From Schlegelella_A sp036272325 (GTDB lineage Bacteria; Pseudomonadota; Gammaproteobacteria; Burkholderiales; Burkholderiaceae_C): a DNA stretch of 64,000 nt. The position numbers and the translations under genes were made by a program. The DNA lies in NCBI GenBank assembly GCA_036272325.1, contig DATAYY010000022.1, positions 1 through 64,000 of the forward strand, written 5' to 3'. Positions 1-9,168 of this stretch are shown here, in pieces. The first letter of the stretch is position 1. Each line of letters opens with the position of its first letter. A model generated the notes under the pieces. That model did not search any database. It was not told the DNA's origin and was given only the letters and a program-made list of their open reading frames with translations.

Positions 1-630
<630 letters not shown>

Positions 631-655
631 GTCTGACTCCTGATACTTCTGCTGA

Positions 656-946
656 TTACTTCTCGACGACCGCGAAGATGTCTTCCTCGCGCATCACCAG
701 GAGCTCGTCGCCGTCGACCTTGACGGTCTGACCGCTGTACTTGCCGAACAAGATGCGGTCGCCGACCTTGACATTCATGGTCGTGATGTCGCCGCGCTCG
801 TTGCGCTTGCCGGGGCCGACCGACAGCACTTCGCCCTGGTCGGGCTTTTCTGCGGCGTTGTCCGGAATGACGATTCCGGAGGCGGTTCGGGTTTCCTGCT
901 CCACGCGCTTGACGACCACGCGGTCGTGCAACGGACGAAGTTTCAT
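656..946 (-). CDS. groS: Co-chaperonin GroES
   Basis: The 96-residue protein begins MKLRPLHDRVVVKR and ends with MREEDIFAVVEK, the family's normal length and both hallmark ends. GroES caps the GroEL cavity during the folding cycle. The mobile-loop region (about residues 16-32, ETRTASGIVIPDNAAEK) is intact. It is the first gene of the groES-groEL operon. A heat-shock-like promoter and CIRCE operator sit about 70-130 bases upstream, so repression by HrcA is expected. Confidence 0.98.
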   Translation of the reverse strand: MKLRPLHDRVVVKRVEQETRTASGIVIPDNAAEKPDQGEVLSVGPGKRNERGDITTMNVKVGDRILFGKYSGQTVKVDGDELLVMREEDIFAVVEK

Positions 947-1015
947 GGGGGCTCCTTGAGGGCTCGAGACTGAGGGGACAACCTGCCGGCCTTCCGCCGG
1001 GGACGGGTTGAGCTA

Positions 1016-1042
1016 TTAGCACTCGCCAAAGCTGAGTGCTAG
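1016..1042 (-). promoter_or_regulatory. CIRCE operator (HrcA binding site)
   Basis: An inverted repeat TTAGCACTC, nine spacer bases, GAGTGCTAG matches the CIRCE consensus TTAGCACTC-N9-GAGTGCTAA in all but the last base. It begins at about the predicted start of transcription of groES-groEL, where HrcA binding blocks initiation until heat shock titrates GroEL away from HrcA. hrcA itself is not in the window. Confidence 0.95.
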
Positions 1043-1049
1043 CAGGAGC

Positions 1050-1077
1050 ATTATAGGGAGCGCCGACGGCGTTTCAA
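1050..1077 (-). promoter_or_regulatory. groESL promoter (sigma70-like, overlapping sigma32-like)
   Basis: On the reverse strand TTGAAA (1077-1072), a 16-base spacer and TATAAT (1055-1050) form a good sigma70 promoter. The same bases read CTTGAAA, 13 bases, CCCTATAA, close to the heat-shock sigma factor pattern CTTGAAA-N11-16-CCCCATNT. CIRCE lies immediately downstream. Overlapping promoter types are an inference from consensus matching. Confidence 0.75.
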
Positions 1078-1122
1078 GAGCAGGGCGTCTGCATGGTGAC
1101 AGCGGCCCAGCCCCGGCCTCGC

Positions 1123-1128
1123 TAGAGT
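1123..1128 (+). promoter_or_regulatory. Putative -10 element giving a leaderless HAD hydrolase mRNA
   Basis: TAGAGT ends six bases before the GTG start at 1135, with no Shine-Dalgarno between them. Transcription would then begin at or next to the start codon. No clear -35 hexamer is visible, so this is a weak call that gains support only from similar arrangements at 20315, 43093, 52935 and 26129. Confidence 0.35.
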
Positions 1129-1134
1129 CCGGTC

Positions 1135-1734
1135 GTGCCTCGCGCCCTGATCGCCCTCGACGCCGATGGCGTCCTCCTCGACTTCCACCGCGGCTACGCC
1201 GGCGCGTGGCAGCGTGCCTTCGGCGCCGCCCCCGCCGAACGCGACCCGCTCGCCTATTGGCCGATGGATCGCTGGCAGGTCGAACGCCTCGACGAGGAGC
1301 GTCGCGCGCACTTCAGGCGCCATTTCGATGCCGAGTTCTGGGCCTCGGTGCCGGCCATCGAGGGCGCGCTGGAGGCTTGCCACCGTCTTCACGACGCCGG
1401 CTTCGACCTCGTCTGCGTCTCGGCGCTCGACGCCGAGCACGAGGCGGCACGCCTGAAGAACTTGCGCGACCATGGCTTTCCGATCGAGCGCGTCATTGCA
1501 ACCGGCAATGCCGCCGGCGAGCGCAGCCCCAAGGCGGACGCGATCACCGTCCTTGCCCCGCAAGCGTTCGTCGACGATTACCTGCTGTACTTTCGCGGCG
1601 TCCCGCCCGAAGTCCACACGGCGCTTCTCCTGCGTGCGCCGAACGGCAGTCCGAACGCAGGGCCCGAGCTCGCGCTCGCGCGTTCGGTGCATCAGGACCT
1701 GCCGGAGTTCGCCGAGTACTGGCTGTCGCGCTGA
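1135..1734 (+). CDS. HAD-superfamily hydrolase
   Basis: A 199-residue protein with HAD motif I near the N-terminus (LDADGVLLDFH, residues 7-17; nucleophile and acid/base Asp pair). Motif II is probably CVSAL near residue 93 and motif IV is FVDDY near 143. HAD enzymes usually hydrolyse phosphomonoesters; the substrate cannot be told here. The GTG at 1135 fits because no earlier in-frame start is plausible and motif I would otherwise be too far in. There is no Shine-Dalgarno. It stands alone between groES and yacG, transcribed against both. Confidence 0.8.
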   Translation: MPRALIALDADGVLLDFHRGYAGAWQRAFGAAPAERDPLAYWPMDRWQVERLDEERRAHFRRHFDAEFWASVPAIEGALEACHRLHDAGFDLVCVSALDAEHEAARLKNLRDHGFPIERVIATGNAAGERSPKADAITVLAPQAFVDDYLLYFRGVPPEVHTALLLRAPNGSPNAGPELALARSVHQDLPEFAEYWLSR

Positions 1735-1755
1735 CGGGCGCTCAGACGGGCGACT

Positions 1756-1989
1756 TCACGACGGCTTCGATCCGATCGCAGGCGATTCAGGCGATGGCGA
1801 CGGATCCGGCTCCTCGCCGTCGCGCGGCTTCGCTTCGATGCCATAGGCATCGCTCGCCCAGGCACCGAAGTCATTGTTCCGGCATCGTGGGCTGCAGAAC
1901 GGTCGGTCCGGGTTGCCCGGCGCATAGACCGATTCGCCGCCGCAGCCCGGGCAACGGACGAGGCGCGGGCGAAAGGGCCGTTCGCTCAT
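1756..1989 (-). CDS. yacG: DNA gyrase inhibitor YacG, zinc-binding
   Basis: A 77-residue protein carrying the YacG zinc site: CPGC at residues 13-16 and CSPRC at 32-36, followed by RNNDFGAWASDAY. In E. coli YacG binds GyrB and inhibits gyrase. The C-terminal 20 residues are acidic and Pro/Ser-rich. The ATG at 1989 overlaps the zapD stop by four bases (ATGA), which sets the start and shows translational coupling. The yacG-zapD-coaE-pilDCB order is common in betaproteobacteria. Confidence 0.93.
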   Translation of the reverse strand: MSERPFRPRLVRCPGCGGESVYAPGNPDRPFCSPRCRNNDFGAWASDAYGIEAKPRDGEEPDPSPSPESPAIGSKPS

Positions 1990-2777
1990 GCGCAAAGGGT
2001 CAGCTCGAAGCTGCTGTCCTCCTCGCTGGCGCGAAGCCGCCCGTCGGCCTCCTGGCGCATCAAGCGGACGAGCACCATCAGGCGATGGCCGCTGATTTCG
2101 GGGACGAGCTGCAGCGCCTTCTCGAGCCGCACTCGCAACAGGCGGTAGAGGCGGCCGGCGGGCAGGCTCTGCGAGTACTGGCCGGCGTGCGCGACGACTT
2201 GCTGCGGCGCTCCGGAATCGCGCAGGACGCCGAGCAGCACCTGCAGCGCCTCGGCGAGCGGCATCAGCGAGCCGACCCATTGAACGAGGTCGGCGCGACG
2301 CCTCCTGGCATCGAGTTGCTGCCACGCGTAGTACGCGGGCAGGTCGAATTCGCAGGTGCCGCCGGGGATGCTGATCCGGCTGCGGATGCTCATCAGCCAT
2401 TCGTTGGCGGTCAGCGTCGCACCCGCCTTGCCGGCGACCTGGTTGAGGCGCGCGAAGGCGCCGTCGATCCGCTCGAGCACGTCCTCGAGCGTCGCTTTCG
2501 AGATCGACGGGTTGCCGCGATAGGCGAGGAACTGCTGGCGATGCTTCTCGAGCTCCTTGAGAAGGTCGGACTTCAGGTCGGCGCGCGAGCCGACGTCCAT
2601 GATCTCGAAGATCGTCGCCAGCGCGTGGTGGTGGTCGACCGGCGCGTCGCGCTCGATCAGCTGGCCGAGCCGGTCGAACAGATGCTCGAGACGGAGCATC
2701 GTGCGGATGCTCTCGTTGAAAGGGTATTCGTAGACGATCAAGGCGAGGAGGCGGGTCGTGGGCCGCCGGGGCGGCAT
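1986..2777 (-). CDS. zapD: Cell division protein ZapD
   Basis: A 263-residue protein with the ZapD (DUF1342) sequence YEYPFNESIRTMLRLEHLF near the N-terminus. ZapD crosslinks and bundles FtsZ filaments at the Z-ring. The ATG at 2777 has AGGA five bases upstream and adds about 15 residues before the conserved YEYPFNE; a TTG at 2741 just before that motif is a possible alternative. It is coupled to yacG by overlap and follows coaE after a 63-base gap. Confidence 0.93.
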   Translation of the reverse strand: MPPRRPTTRLLALIVYEYPFNESIRTMLRLEHLFDRLGQLIERDAPVDHHHALATIFEIMDVGSRADLKSDLLKELEKHRQQFLAYRGNPSISKATLEDVLERIDGAFARLNQVAGKAGATLTANEWLMSIRSRISIPGGTCEFDLPAYYAWQQLDARRRRADLVQWVGSLMPLAEALQVLLGVLRDSGAPQQVVAHAGQYSQSLPAGRLYRLLRVRLEKALQLVPEISGHRLMVLVRLMRQEADGRLRASEEDSSFELTLCA

Positions 2778-2840
2778 CGTCCTGGGACCGGTGGCCGCGC
2801 GGATTGTTTCATAGCGAATCGGCTGCTCGCCGACGACTCG

Positions 2841-3452
2841 TCAAGCCCCTGATCGAGCCGCGATTCTCCAAAGCCGGTGCACTTCTTCCGCGAGCTCGGC
2901 AAGCGAGATCCCTTGGTTGTGGATCACTGCATCGGCGCCGGCGCGCCGCTCGCGACGGGTCGCCTGCTGGGCGATGACTGCCCGTGCCGCAGCCTCGCTC
3001 CAGCCGGGCCGGGCGGCGACGCGCTCGACCTGTTTTGCTTCGTCGCAATCGACCACCCAGACCGCGTCGACGCGGCTGCGCCAGCGACCGGATTCGATCA
3101 GGAGCGGCACGTCGAACACGAGCGCCGGCGCATCGGCAGGCGCGGTGTCGGCCTCGCGCTCGGCCTCGGCGCCGATCAGCGGATGGAGGATGCCTTCGAG
3201 ACGGTTGCGCGCGCCGCTGTCATTGAACGCCGCCAGACGCATCCGCGGACGATCGAGGCTGCCGTCGGCGGCGATGAAGTCGGCGCCGAAGGCGGCACGG
3301 ATCGCGGCGATCGCGGCGCCCCCCGTCACCGTCAGGCGGCGCGCGATCAGGTCGGTGTCGATCACGACCGCACCGAGGCTCGCGAGCATCGTTCCGACGG
3401 TGCTCTTGCCGCTGCCGATGCCGCCGGTCAGGCCGAATCGCAACCGTGCCAT
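2841..3452 (-). CDS. coaE: Dephospho-CoA kinase
   Basis: CoaE phosphorylates the 3' hydroxyl of dephospho-CoA, the last step of coenzyme A synthesis. The 203-residue protein is of normal family length. The P-loop GGIGSGKST is at residues 10-18, followed by the conserved DTD (32-34), and the lid region carries the typical QQATRRERRAGADAVIHN. It lies between pilD (16-base gap) and zapD, reading in the same direction, and is probably part of the pilBCD transcript. Confidence 0.96.
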   Translation of the reverse strand: MARLRFGLTGGIGSGKSTVGTMLASLGAVVIDTDLIARRLTVTGGAAIAAIRAAFGADFIAADGSLDRPRMRLAAFNDSGARNRLEGILHPLIGAEAEREADTAPADAPALVFDVPLLIESGRWRSRVDAVWVVDCDEAKQVERVAARPGWSEAAARAVIAQQATRRERRAGADAVIHNQGISLAELAEEVHRLWRIAARSGA

Positions 3453-3468
3453 CGCGTCTCAGCGATCG

Positions 3469-4320
3469 TCAGTGTGGCCAGCGCATCCAGTCGAGCACGC
3501 GCTCGGGCCCGGCGAACATGACGACGAGGCCGGCTCCGACCAGGAACGGACCGAACGGGACATAGCGGCCCTCGCGCAATGCCGCCGACATCTTCATGCC
3601 GATGCCGACGATGGCGCCGATGACCGACGCGCCGAGGAGGATCGGCAGGATCATCTTCCAGCCGAGCCAGGCACCGAGCGCGCCAAGCAGCTTGAAGTCG
3701 CCGAAGCCCATGCCCTCCTTGCCGGTCGTGAGCTTGAAGACCCAGTAGATCGACCAGAGCGAGAGGTAGCCGGCGATGGCGCCCCACACGGCGTCGGACA
3801 GCGCAACCGTCCAGCCGAGCGCGGCGGCGGTGATGCCGACCCAGAGCAAGGGCAGGGTCAGGTTGTCGGGAAGCAGCGTGGTGTCCCAGTCGATGCCGGC
3901 GAGGGCGATGAGCGTCGCGCAAAACGCGCACCAAAGCAAGGCGACCGGCTCGGCACCGAACCGCCAGCCGACCAGCGCGAACAGCGCGCCGGTCGCGAGC
4001 TCGACGAGCGGATAGCGCGCCGAGATGGCCGCCTTGCACGCTGAGCAGCGGCCACGCAGCCAGAGCCAGCTCGCGATCGGGATGTTCTCGTGCCAGGCGA
4101 TCGAATGGCCGCACGACGGGCAGCGCGAGCGCGGCGCCGACAGCGTGATCGCCGGCGCCGTTTCCTCGTGCACGACGCCGAGCAGATCCGCACTTTCCAT
4201 CCGCCAGCCGCGCTCGAGCATGAGCGGCAGGCGATGGATGACGACGTTCAGGAAGCTGCCGATGCAGAGGCCGAGGAGGCCGAGAACGGGAGGCGAGAGA
4301 AGGACGTCGGCGAAGGGCAT
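3469..4320 (-). CDS. pilD: Type IV prepilin peptidase/N-methyltransferase PilD
   Basis: PilD cleaves prepilin leader peptides and N-methylates the new N-terminus at the inner membrane. The 283-residue protein is rich in membrane segments. It has the cytoplasmic zinc domain CPSC (67-70) and CSAC (92-95), and both aspartyl protease signatures: AGIDWDTTLLPD (141-152) and GMGFGD (203-208). It starts five bases after the pilC stop, in the pilB-pilC-pilD order usual for Gram-negatives. Confidence 0.97.
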   Translation of the reverse strand: MPFADVLLSPPVLGLLGLCIGSFLNVVIHRLPLMLERGWRMESADLLGVVHEETAPAITLSAPRSRCPSCGHSIAWHENIPIASWLWLRGRCSACKAAISARYPLVELATGALFALVGWRFGAEPVALLWCAFCATLIALAGIDWDTTLLPDNLTLPLLWVGITAAALGWTVALSDAVWGAIAGYLSLWSIYWVFKLTTGKEGMGFGDFKLLGALGAWLGWKMILPILLGASVIGAIVGIGMKMSAALREGRYVPFGPFLVGAGLVVMFAGPERVLDWMRWPH

Positions 4321-4325
4321 CGACC

Positions 4326-5549
4326 CTACACGACCTGGCCGAGCTTGAAGATCGGCAGGTACATCGAGACGACGATGCCTCCGATCAACGTCCCCAGGAT
4401 GACGATGATGAACGGCTCCATCAAGCTCGACAGGCCCTTCACGGCCTCGTCGACCTCGTCTTCATAGAACTCGGCGGCCTTGCCGAGCATCGCGTCGAGC
4501 GAGCCGGACTCCTCGCCGATGGCGCACATCTGCAGCACCATCACCGGGAAGACGCCGGTCGCCTGCATCGAGGTGGTGAGGGCTGAGCCAGTCGAGACGT
4601 CCTTTTGGATCTTCTCGGTCGCTTCGGCGAAGACGGCGTTGCCCGAGGCGCCCCCGACCGAGTCGAGCGCTTCGACGAGCGGGACGCCGGCCGCGAACAT
4701 CGTCGACAAGGTGCGCGTCCAGCGCGCGATCGACGACTTGTTGACGAGATCACCGAAGACCGGGATGCGCAGCAGCAGCCGGTCCATGTACTTTTGCATC
4801 TTCACCGAGCGCTTCCACGACTGCAGGAAGAAGTAGATGCCGCCGCCCAGGATTCCGAAGATGAGGTACCAATACGTGGTGAAGAACTTCGACAACGCGA
4901 TGACGACCAGCGTCGGCGCGGGCAGGTCGGCGCCGAAGGACTTGAACACGTCCTCGAACGCCGGAATGACGAAGATCATGATGACCGTCAGGACGACAAA
5001 CGCGACCACCAGCACGGCGACCGGATAGATCAGCGCCGACTTGATCTTGTTCTTGATCGCCATCGTCTTTTCCTGGTAGACGGCGAGACGATCGAGCAGG
5101 GTTTCCAAGATACCGCCCGCCTCACCTGCCTCGACCAGGTTGCAGTAGAGGGCATCGAAGTAGAGCGGGTGCTTGCGAAACGCCGCCGAGAGGCTGGTGC
5201 CGGTCTCGACGTCGCTGCGGATGTCGGTCAGCAGCCGCGTCAGCTTCGGATTCGTGCTGCCGCGGGCGACGATATCGAACGACTGGATCAGCGGCACGCC
5301 GGCGCGCATCATGGTCGAGAGCTGGCGCGTGAAGACGGCGATGTCCTTCTGCTTGATGGCCTTGCCGCCGCTGGTGCGGCGCTTTTTCACCTTGCTCACC
5401 ATCACGCCCTGGCGGCGCAGGCTCGCGCCGACCATGGCTTCGCCACCGGCGCGCATCTCGCCGCGTACGGACTTGCCGTTCTTGTCCTTGCCTTCCCACT
5501 CGAAGACGATGTCCTTGATCCGACCCTTTGCAGCTACTGCCGTTGCCAT
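4326..5549 (-). CDS. pilC: Type IV pilus inner-membrane platform protein PilC
   Basis: A 407-residue GspF/PilC protein with two homologous cytoplasmic GspF domains, each followed by membrane helices. Typical PilC features include FTRQLSTMMRAGVPL near residue 75, QMCAIGEESGSLDAML in the second domain, and the C-terminal MEPFIIVILGTLIGGIVVSMYLPIF. It anchors the assembly ATPase PilB to the inner membrane. It follows pilB by 40 bases and precedes pilD by five, indicating one transcript. Confidence 0.97.
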   Translation of the reverse strand: MATAVAAKGRIKDIVFEWEGKDKNGKSVRGEMRAGGEAMVGASLRRQGVMVSKVKKRRTSGGKAIKQKDIAVFTRQLSTMMRAGVPLIQSFDIVARGSTNPKLTRLLTDIRSDVETGTSLSAAFRKHPLYFDALYCNLVEAGEAGGILETLLDRLAVYQEKTMAIKNKIKSALIYPVAVLVVAFVVLTVIMIFVIPAFEDVFKSFGADLPAPTLVVIALSKFFTTYWYLIFGILGGGIYFFLQSWKRSVKMQKYMDRLLLRIPVFGDLVNKSSIARWTRTLSTMFAAGVPLVEALDSVGGASGNAVFAEATEKIQKDVSTGSALTTSMQATGVFPVMVLQMCAIGEESGSLDAMLGKAAEFYEDEVDEAVKGLSSLMEPFIIVILGTLIGGIVVSMYLPIFKLGQVV

Positions 5550-5589
5550 ACGTCTTCGAGGCCAGACCTCGCCTTTGCTTTCTCGTTTG

Positions 5590-7308
5590 CTACTCGTTGG
5601 TGACCGAGATCAGTTCTTCGAGTGTCGTCAGGCCGTTGCGAACCTTGATCAGACCTGACTGGCGAAGATCGCGAACGCCATCACGCGCGGCCTGTTCGGC
5701 GATGTCCATCGAGCTGCCTGAGGCCAGGATGATCTTCTGCATTTCTTCGTTAATCGGCATGACCTGGTAAATCCCGACGCGGCCCTTGTAACCGTTGTTG
5801 CACATCGAACAGCCGACGGCGCGAAAAGGCTTCCAGTTGCCGTCGAGATCCTCGGCCTTGAAGCCGGCCTTGAGCATGGCGTCCCGAGGATAGTCGGCCG
5901 GCGCCTTGCAGTTCTCGCACAGCTTCCTCGCCAAGCGCTGCGCCGTGATGAGCAGCACGCTCGCAGCGATGTTGAACGCCGCCACGCCCATGTTCGCGAG
6001 GCGGGTCAGGGTCGTCGGGGCGTCGTTCGTGTGCAGCGTCGACATCACCATGTGGCCGGTCTGGGCCGCCTTGAGGGCGATGTCGGCGGTCTCGAGGTCG
6101 CGGATCTCGCCGACCATGATGATGTCCGGGTCCTGGCGCAGGAACGACTTCAGCGCGACCGCGAAGCTGAGGCCCGCCTTGTCGTTGACGTTGACCTGGT
6201 TGACGCCGGGCAGGTTGATTTCCGCTGGATCCTCGACCGTGGCGATGTTCACGCCGGGCTGGTTGAGGATGTTGAGGCAGGTATAGAGCGAGACGGTCTT
6301 GCCGGAGCCGGTCGGGCCGGTGACGAGGACCATGCCGTACGGCCGCTGGATCGCCTTCAGCAGGCGGTCCTTCTCCATCTTCTCGTAGCCGAGCGCCTCG
6401 ATGCCGACCTTCGCGCTCGACGGGTCGAGGATCCGGATCACGATCTTCTCGCCGAACAGCGTCGGCAGCGTGCTGACCCGGAAGTCGATCGCCTTGTTGC
6501 CGAACTTCAGCTTCATGCGGCCGTCTTGCGGCACGCGACGCTCGGCGATGTCGAGGCGGGAGATGACCTTGATGCGCGCCGACAGCTTGTCCTTGATCGC
6601 GAGCGGCGGCTGCGTAATCTCGCGCAGCTCGCCGTCGACGCGGAAGCGCACGCGGTAGTGGTACTCGTAAGGCTCGAAGTGCAGGTCGGATGCGCGCAGG
6701 TTGATCGCGTCGATCAGCATCTTCTGCAGGAAGCGGACGACCGGCGCGTCTTCGACGTCGCTCGCTGCCTCCGCCTCTTCGGGCTTCGTCGTGACGTCAT
6801 CGGTGATGTCGAACTCGAAGTCGCCGGAGGCGAGTGACTCGACGGCGTCGTTCGCATTCGCCCCGGCGGTCTCGAGGAGCTTGACGAGCTTGTCGTGCTC
6901 GACGATGACCCACTCGGGCGTCAGCTGGGTCGCGAACTTGATCCGTTCGGCCGCTTCCTGGTCGGTCGGGTCGGCGCCGCCGATGAAGAGCCGGTTGCCG
7001 CGCTTGCCGAGGACGACGACCTGGTACTGTGCGGCGAGCTTGGTCTCGATGACGTGGCGCGGCAGCCGGGTCGCATCGATCGCGCTCAGGTCGAGGAGCG
7101 GCAACGCCAGCGCCGCCGACAGCGTGTGCGCGAGATCGGCCGGCGTGACCGAGCCTGCCGAGATCACCGAGGCGATGAAGCTAGTGCGCTTGTCGCGCGA
7201 GGCGCGGACGAGCTCCTCGGCCGCCTTCGGATTCAGCTTGCCGGCGTGGACCAGCACTCTCGCCACGCCGGAGAGGGCAGAGTGGGGTGCCTCGGCAAGC
7301 GTGTCCAA
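5590..7308 (-). CDS. pilB: Type IV pilus assembly ATPase PilB
   Basis: PilB powers pilus extension. The 572-residue protein has an N-terminal MshEN/T2SSE domain, then the ATPase with Walker A GPTGSGKTVS (331-340), Asp box DPDIIMVGEIRD, His box TGHMVMSTLHTND, and a tetracysteine zinc site (CENC and CSMC) near residues 465-495. The start is TTG at 7308; no better ATG or GTG gives the conserved N-terminus, so the exact start is less certain. It heads pilBCD; pilA is not in the window, while the regulator genes pilSR are at 27-31 kb. Confidence 0.97.
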   Translation of the reverse strand: MDTLAEAPHSALSGVARVLVHAGKLNPKAAEELVRASRDKRTSFIASVISAGSVTPADLAHTLSAALALPLLDLSAIDATRLPRHVIETKLAAQYQVVVLGKRGNRLFIGGADPTDQEAAERIKFATQLTPEWVIVEHDKLVKLLETAGANANDAVESLASGDFEFDITDDVTTKPEEAEAASDVEDAPVVRFLQKMLIDAINLRASDLHFEPYEYHYRVRFRVDGELREITQPPLAIKDKLSARIKVISRLDIAERRVPQDGRMKLKFGNKAIDFRVSTLPTLFGEKIVIRILDPSSAKVGIEALGYEKMEKDRLLKAIQRPYGMVLVTGPTGSGKTVSLYTCLNILNQPGVNIATVEDPAEINLPGVNQVNVNDKAGLSFAVALKSFLRQDPDIIMVGEIRDLETADIALKAAQTGHMVMSTLHTNDAPTTLTRLANMGVAAFNIAASVLLITAQRLARKLCENCKAPADYPRDAMLKAGFKAEDLDGNWKPFRAVGCSMCNNGYKGRVGIYQVMPINEEMQKIILASGSSMDIAEQAARDGVRDLRQSGLIKVRNGLTTLEELISVTNE

Positions 7309-7460
7309 CGTGGGAAGGCCCGATCAGTGATGCAAAAAGCAGATGATCATCGCCGATTCACGTGGCCCTTGTAAACGCCGCGGCCAGAGGGCGGCGCCAA
7401 CAATTCACGCGGCCTCGGCGGGGCTGGGCCGCAGCGTGCCGGCGTGATGGTCGAGAAGGT

Positions 7461-7537
7461 TGGTCGGGGTGAGAGGATTCGAACCTCCGGCCTCTACGTC
7501 CCGAACGTAGCGCTCTACCAGGCTAAGCTACACCCCG
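7461..7537 (-). tRNA. tRNA-Pro (anticodon CGG)
   Basis: The reverse strand folds into a standard cloverleaf: acceptor CGGGGTG pairs fully with CACCCCG, the anticodon loop reads TTCGGGA (CGG), and the T-arm contains GGTTCGAATCC. The 3' CCA is encoded (7463-7461). It reads CCG proline codons, which are abundant in this genome. It lies between pilB and ispB. Confidence 0.97.
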
Positions 7538-7570
7538 ATGGTTCGGCCGCCGGTTCGGCCGACGGTCCGG

Positions 7571-7586
7571 GTCGCAACGGTGCGAC
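7571..7586. other. Short inverted repeat between ispB and tRNA-Pro
   Basis: GTCGCA-ACGG-TGCGAC forms a six-base-pair hairpin just past the ispB stop. There is no following T-run, so it is at best a weak terminator or an RNA end signal. A 10-base direct repeat, GGTTCGGCCG, occurs twice between here and the tRNA (from about 7540). Confidence 0.3.
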
Positions 7587-7598
7587 AAGAGGGACTGG

Positions 7599-8600
7599 TC
7601 AGGACGAACGCTCGACGGATCGAACCGACAAGTCTAGCAGAGCGTCGCGGTAGGGCGAGCCGGGCAGCACCTCGAGAGACGCGCGTGCCTTGTCGGCTTC
7701 GGCGCGCGCGGCATCGCGCGTCGCTGCGATCGCGCCGGTCGAACGGACGATGCCCACGATGTCGGCGAGCCGGGCGACCTCCCCGTGCTCGATCGCGTGG
7801 CGCACGATCGCGCGCTCGTCGGCGGAGCCGCGTTCCATCGCGATCAGCAGCGGCAGCGTGGGCTTGCCTTCGCGCAGGTCGTTGCCGACGTTCTTGCCGA
7901 GCTGCTCGGTGGCGCCCTCGTAGTCGAGCAAGTCGTCGACCAGCTGAAACGCGGTGCCGAGGGAGCGCCCGTAGTCGGCGCAGGCCTCCTCGGTCGTGCC
8001 GTCGGCGTCGGCAAGGACGGCGCCGAGGCGCGCGCTTGCCTCGAACAGCTTGGCGGTCTTGAAGCGGATGACGCGCAGGTAGTCCTCGACGGCGACGTCA
8101 GGGTCGTGCATGTTCATGAGTTGCAGCACCTCGCCCTCGGCGATGACGTTGGTCGCATCGGCGAGCACCTCGAGGACTCGCATCCGGTTCACCGAGACCA
8201 TCATCTGGAACGCGCGCGAGTAGACGAAGTCGCCGACGAGGACGCTCGCTGCGTTGCCGAACATCGCGTTCGCCGTGCGCCGACCGCGCCGCAGGCCCGA
8301 CTCGTCGACGACGTCGTCATGGAGCAGGGTGGCGGTATGGATGAACTCGACCGTCGCCGCGAGCTCGAATCGCTCGCGGCCGCTGAAGCCGAGTGCGCCC
8401 GAGAACAGCAGCACGAGCAGCGGCCGAATGCGCTTGCCGCCCGCACTGATGATGTAGGTCGCGATCTGGTCGATCAGCGCGACCTTGGAGGTCAGCCGGC
8501 GCTGGATGACGGCATCGACCTGCCGCATCTCCTCCGCCATCGGCGCGGCAGGTGCAGTTGTTGAGGCGGCGGGCGCAGGCGCGGTCCGCGGCTGGGGCAC
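7599..8600 (-). CDS. ispB: Polyprenyl diphosphate synthase (octaprenyl type)
   Basis: It makes the long-chain prenyl tail of ubiquinone from farnesyl and isopentenyl diphosphate. Both Asp-rich motifs are clear: HDDVVDES after GGKRIRPLLVLL, and LVDDLLDYEG in the C-terminal half. The start is uncertain. A GTG at 8600 gives 333 residues; an ATG at 8540 gives 313. A longer N-terminus in relatives and a -10-like TATAAT at 8628-8623 favour the GTG; neither start has a good Shine-Dalgarno. The gene is divergent from rplU, a common arrangement. Confidence 0.94.
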   Translation of the reverse strand: MPQPRTAPAPAASTTAPAAPMAEEMRQVDAVIQRRLTSKVALIDQIATYIISAGGKRIRPLLVLLFSGALGFSGRERFELAATVEFIHTATLLHDDVVDESGLRRGRRTANAMFGNAASVLVGDFVYSRAFQMMVSVNRMRVLEVLADATNVIAEGEVLQLMNMHDPDVAVEDYLRVIRFKTAKLFEASARLGAVLADADGTTEEACADYGRSLGTAFQLVDDLLDYEGATEQLGKNVGNDLREGKPTLPLLIAMERGSADERAIVRHAIEHGEVARLADIVGIVRSTGAIAATRDAARAEADKARASLEVLPGSPYRDALLDLSVRSVERSS

Positions 8601-8622
8601 GAGAAGGCGCGTCAAGCGGGCG

Positions 8623-8628
8623 ATTATA
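8623..8628 (-). promoter_or_regulatory. -10 element upstream of ispB
   Basis: The reverse strand reads a perfect TATAAT, which would start transcription near 8616, 16 bases before the proposed GTG start of ispB. No good -35 hexamer is seen at 16-18 bases. Confidence 0.5.
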
Positions 8629-8722
8629 GAAAGGGCCCCGGCGCTCGTCCCTTCGCCAACGAGGGCGGCCGCGGTTTCGCTCGCGACGGCATTCACCCGG
8701 GCGTCACGGCCCGTCGTCGTGG

Positions 8723-8728
8723 TATAGT
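8723..8728 (+). promoter_or_regulatory. Putative -10 element of the rplU-rpmA operon
   Basis: TATAGT matches the -10 consensus at five of six bases and would give a leader of about 95 bases before rplU, as is common for ribosomal protein operons. The -35 region is poor. Confidence 0.4.
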
Positions 8729-8829
8729 TGCAGGCTTTCCGTCCTCCCCGCATCCGCGCGAGGAGTGGCGCGAGCCGGGTCAGCTCCGGCGCCTGCGCGA
8801 CCGACGCAGCCCAACGAAGGATGTTCACC

Positions 8830-9144
8830 ATGTACGCCGTCATCAAGACCGGTGGCAAGCAATACCGGGTCGCCGCCGGTGACACGATCAAAGTCGAGCG
8901 GCTCACCGCCGACGTCGGCCACGACGTCAAGCTCGACCAGGTGGTCGCGATCGGCAGCGGCGCCGACCTCGTCCTCGGGGCACCGCTCGTCGCCGGCGCC
9001 ACCGTTCTCGCGAGCGTGGTGTCGCACGGCCGTCATCCCAAGGTCCGCATCTTCAAGATGCACAAGCGCAAGCACTACCGTAAGAGCCAGGGCCACCGGC
9101 AGTCCTTCACCGAGATCAAGATCAGCGCGGTCAATCCGGCCTGA
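8830..9144 (+). CDS. rplU: Large ribosomal subunit protein bL21
   Basis: A 104-residue protein starting MYAVIKTGGKQYRV, with FKMHKRKHYRKSQGHRQ near the C-terminus, both diagnostic of L21, an early-assembly 50S protein binding 23S rRNA. The ATG at 8830 is preferred over the in-frame ATG at 8821 because GAAGGA (8816-8821) then sits at normal Shine-Dalgarno distance. rpmA and obgE follow, the classic rplU-rpmA-obgE order. Confidence 0.98.
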   Translation: MYAVIKTGGKQYRVAAGDTIKVERLTADVGHDVKLDQVVAIGSGADLVLGAPLVAGATVLASVVSHGRHPKVRIFKMHKRKHYRKSQGHRQSFTEIKISAVNPA

Positions 9145-9168
9145 TCGGCAACCCTCCAGGAGCAAGAG

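Noticed and set aside
7540..7562. Direct repeat GGTTCGGCCG beside tRNA-Pro considered as an attachment site of an integrated element.
   Set aside because: The repeats are adjacent, not flanking an element, and no integrase or foreign gene is near.
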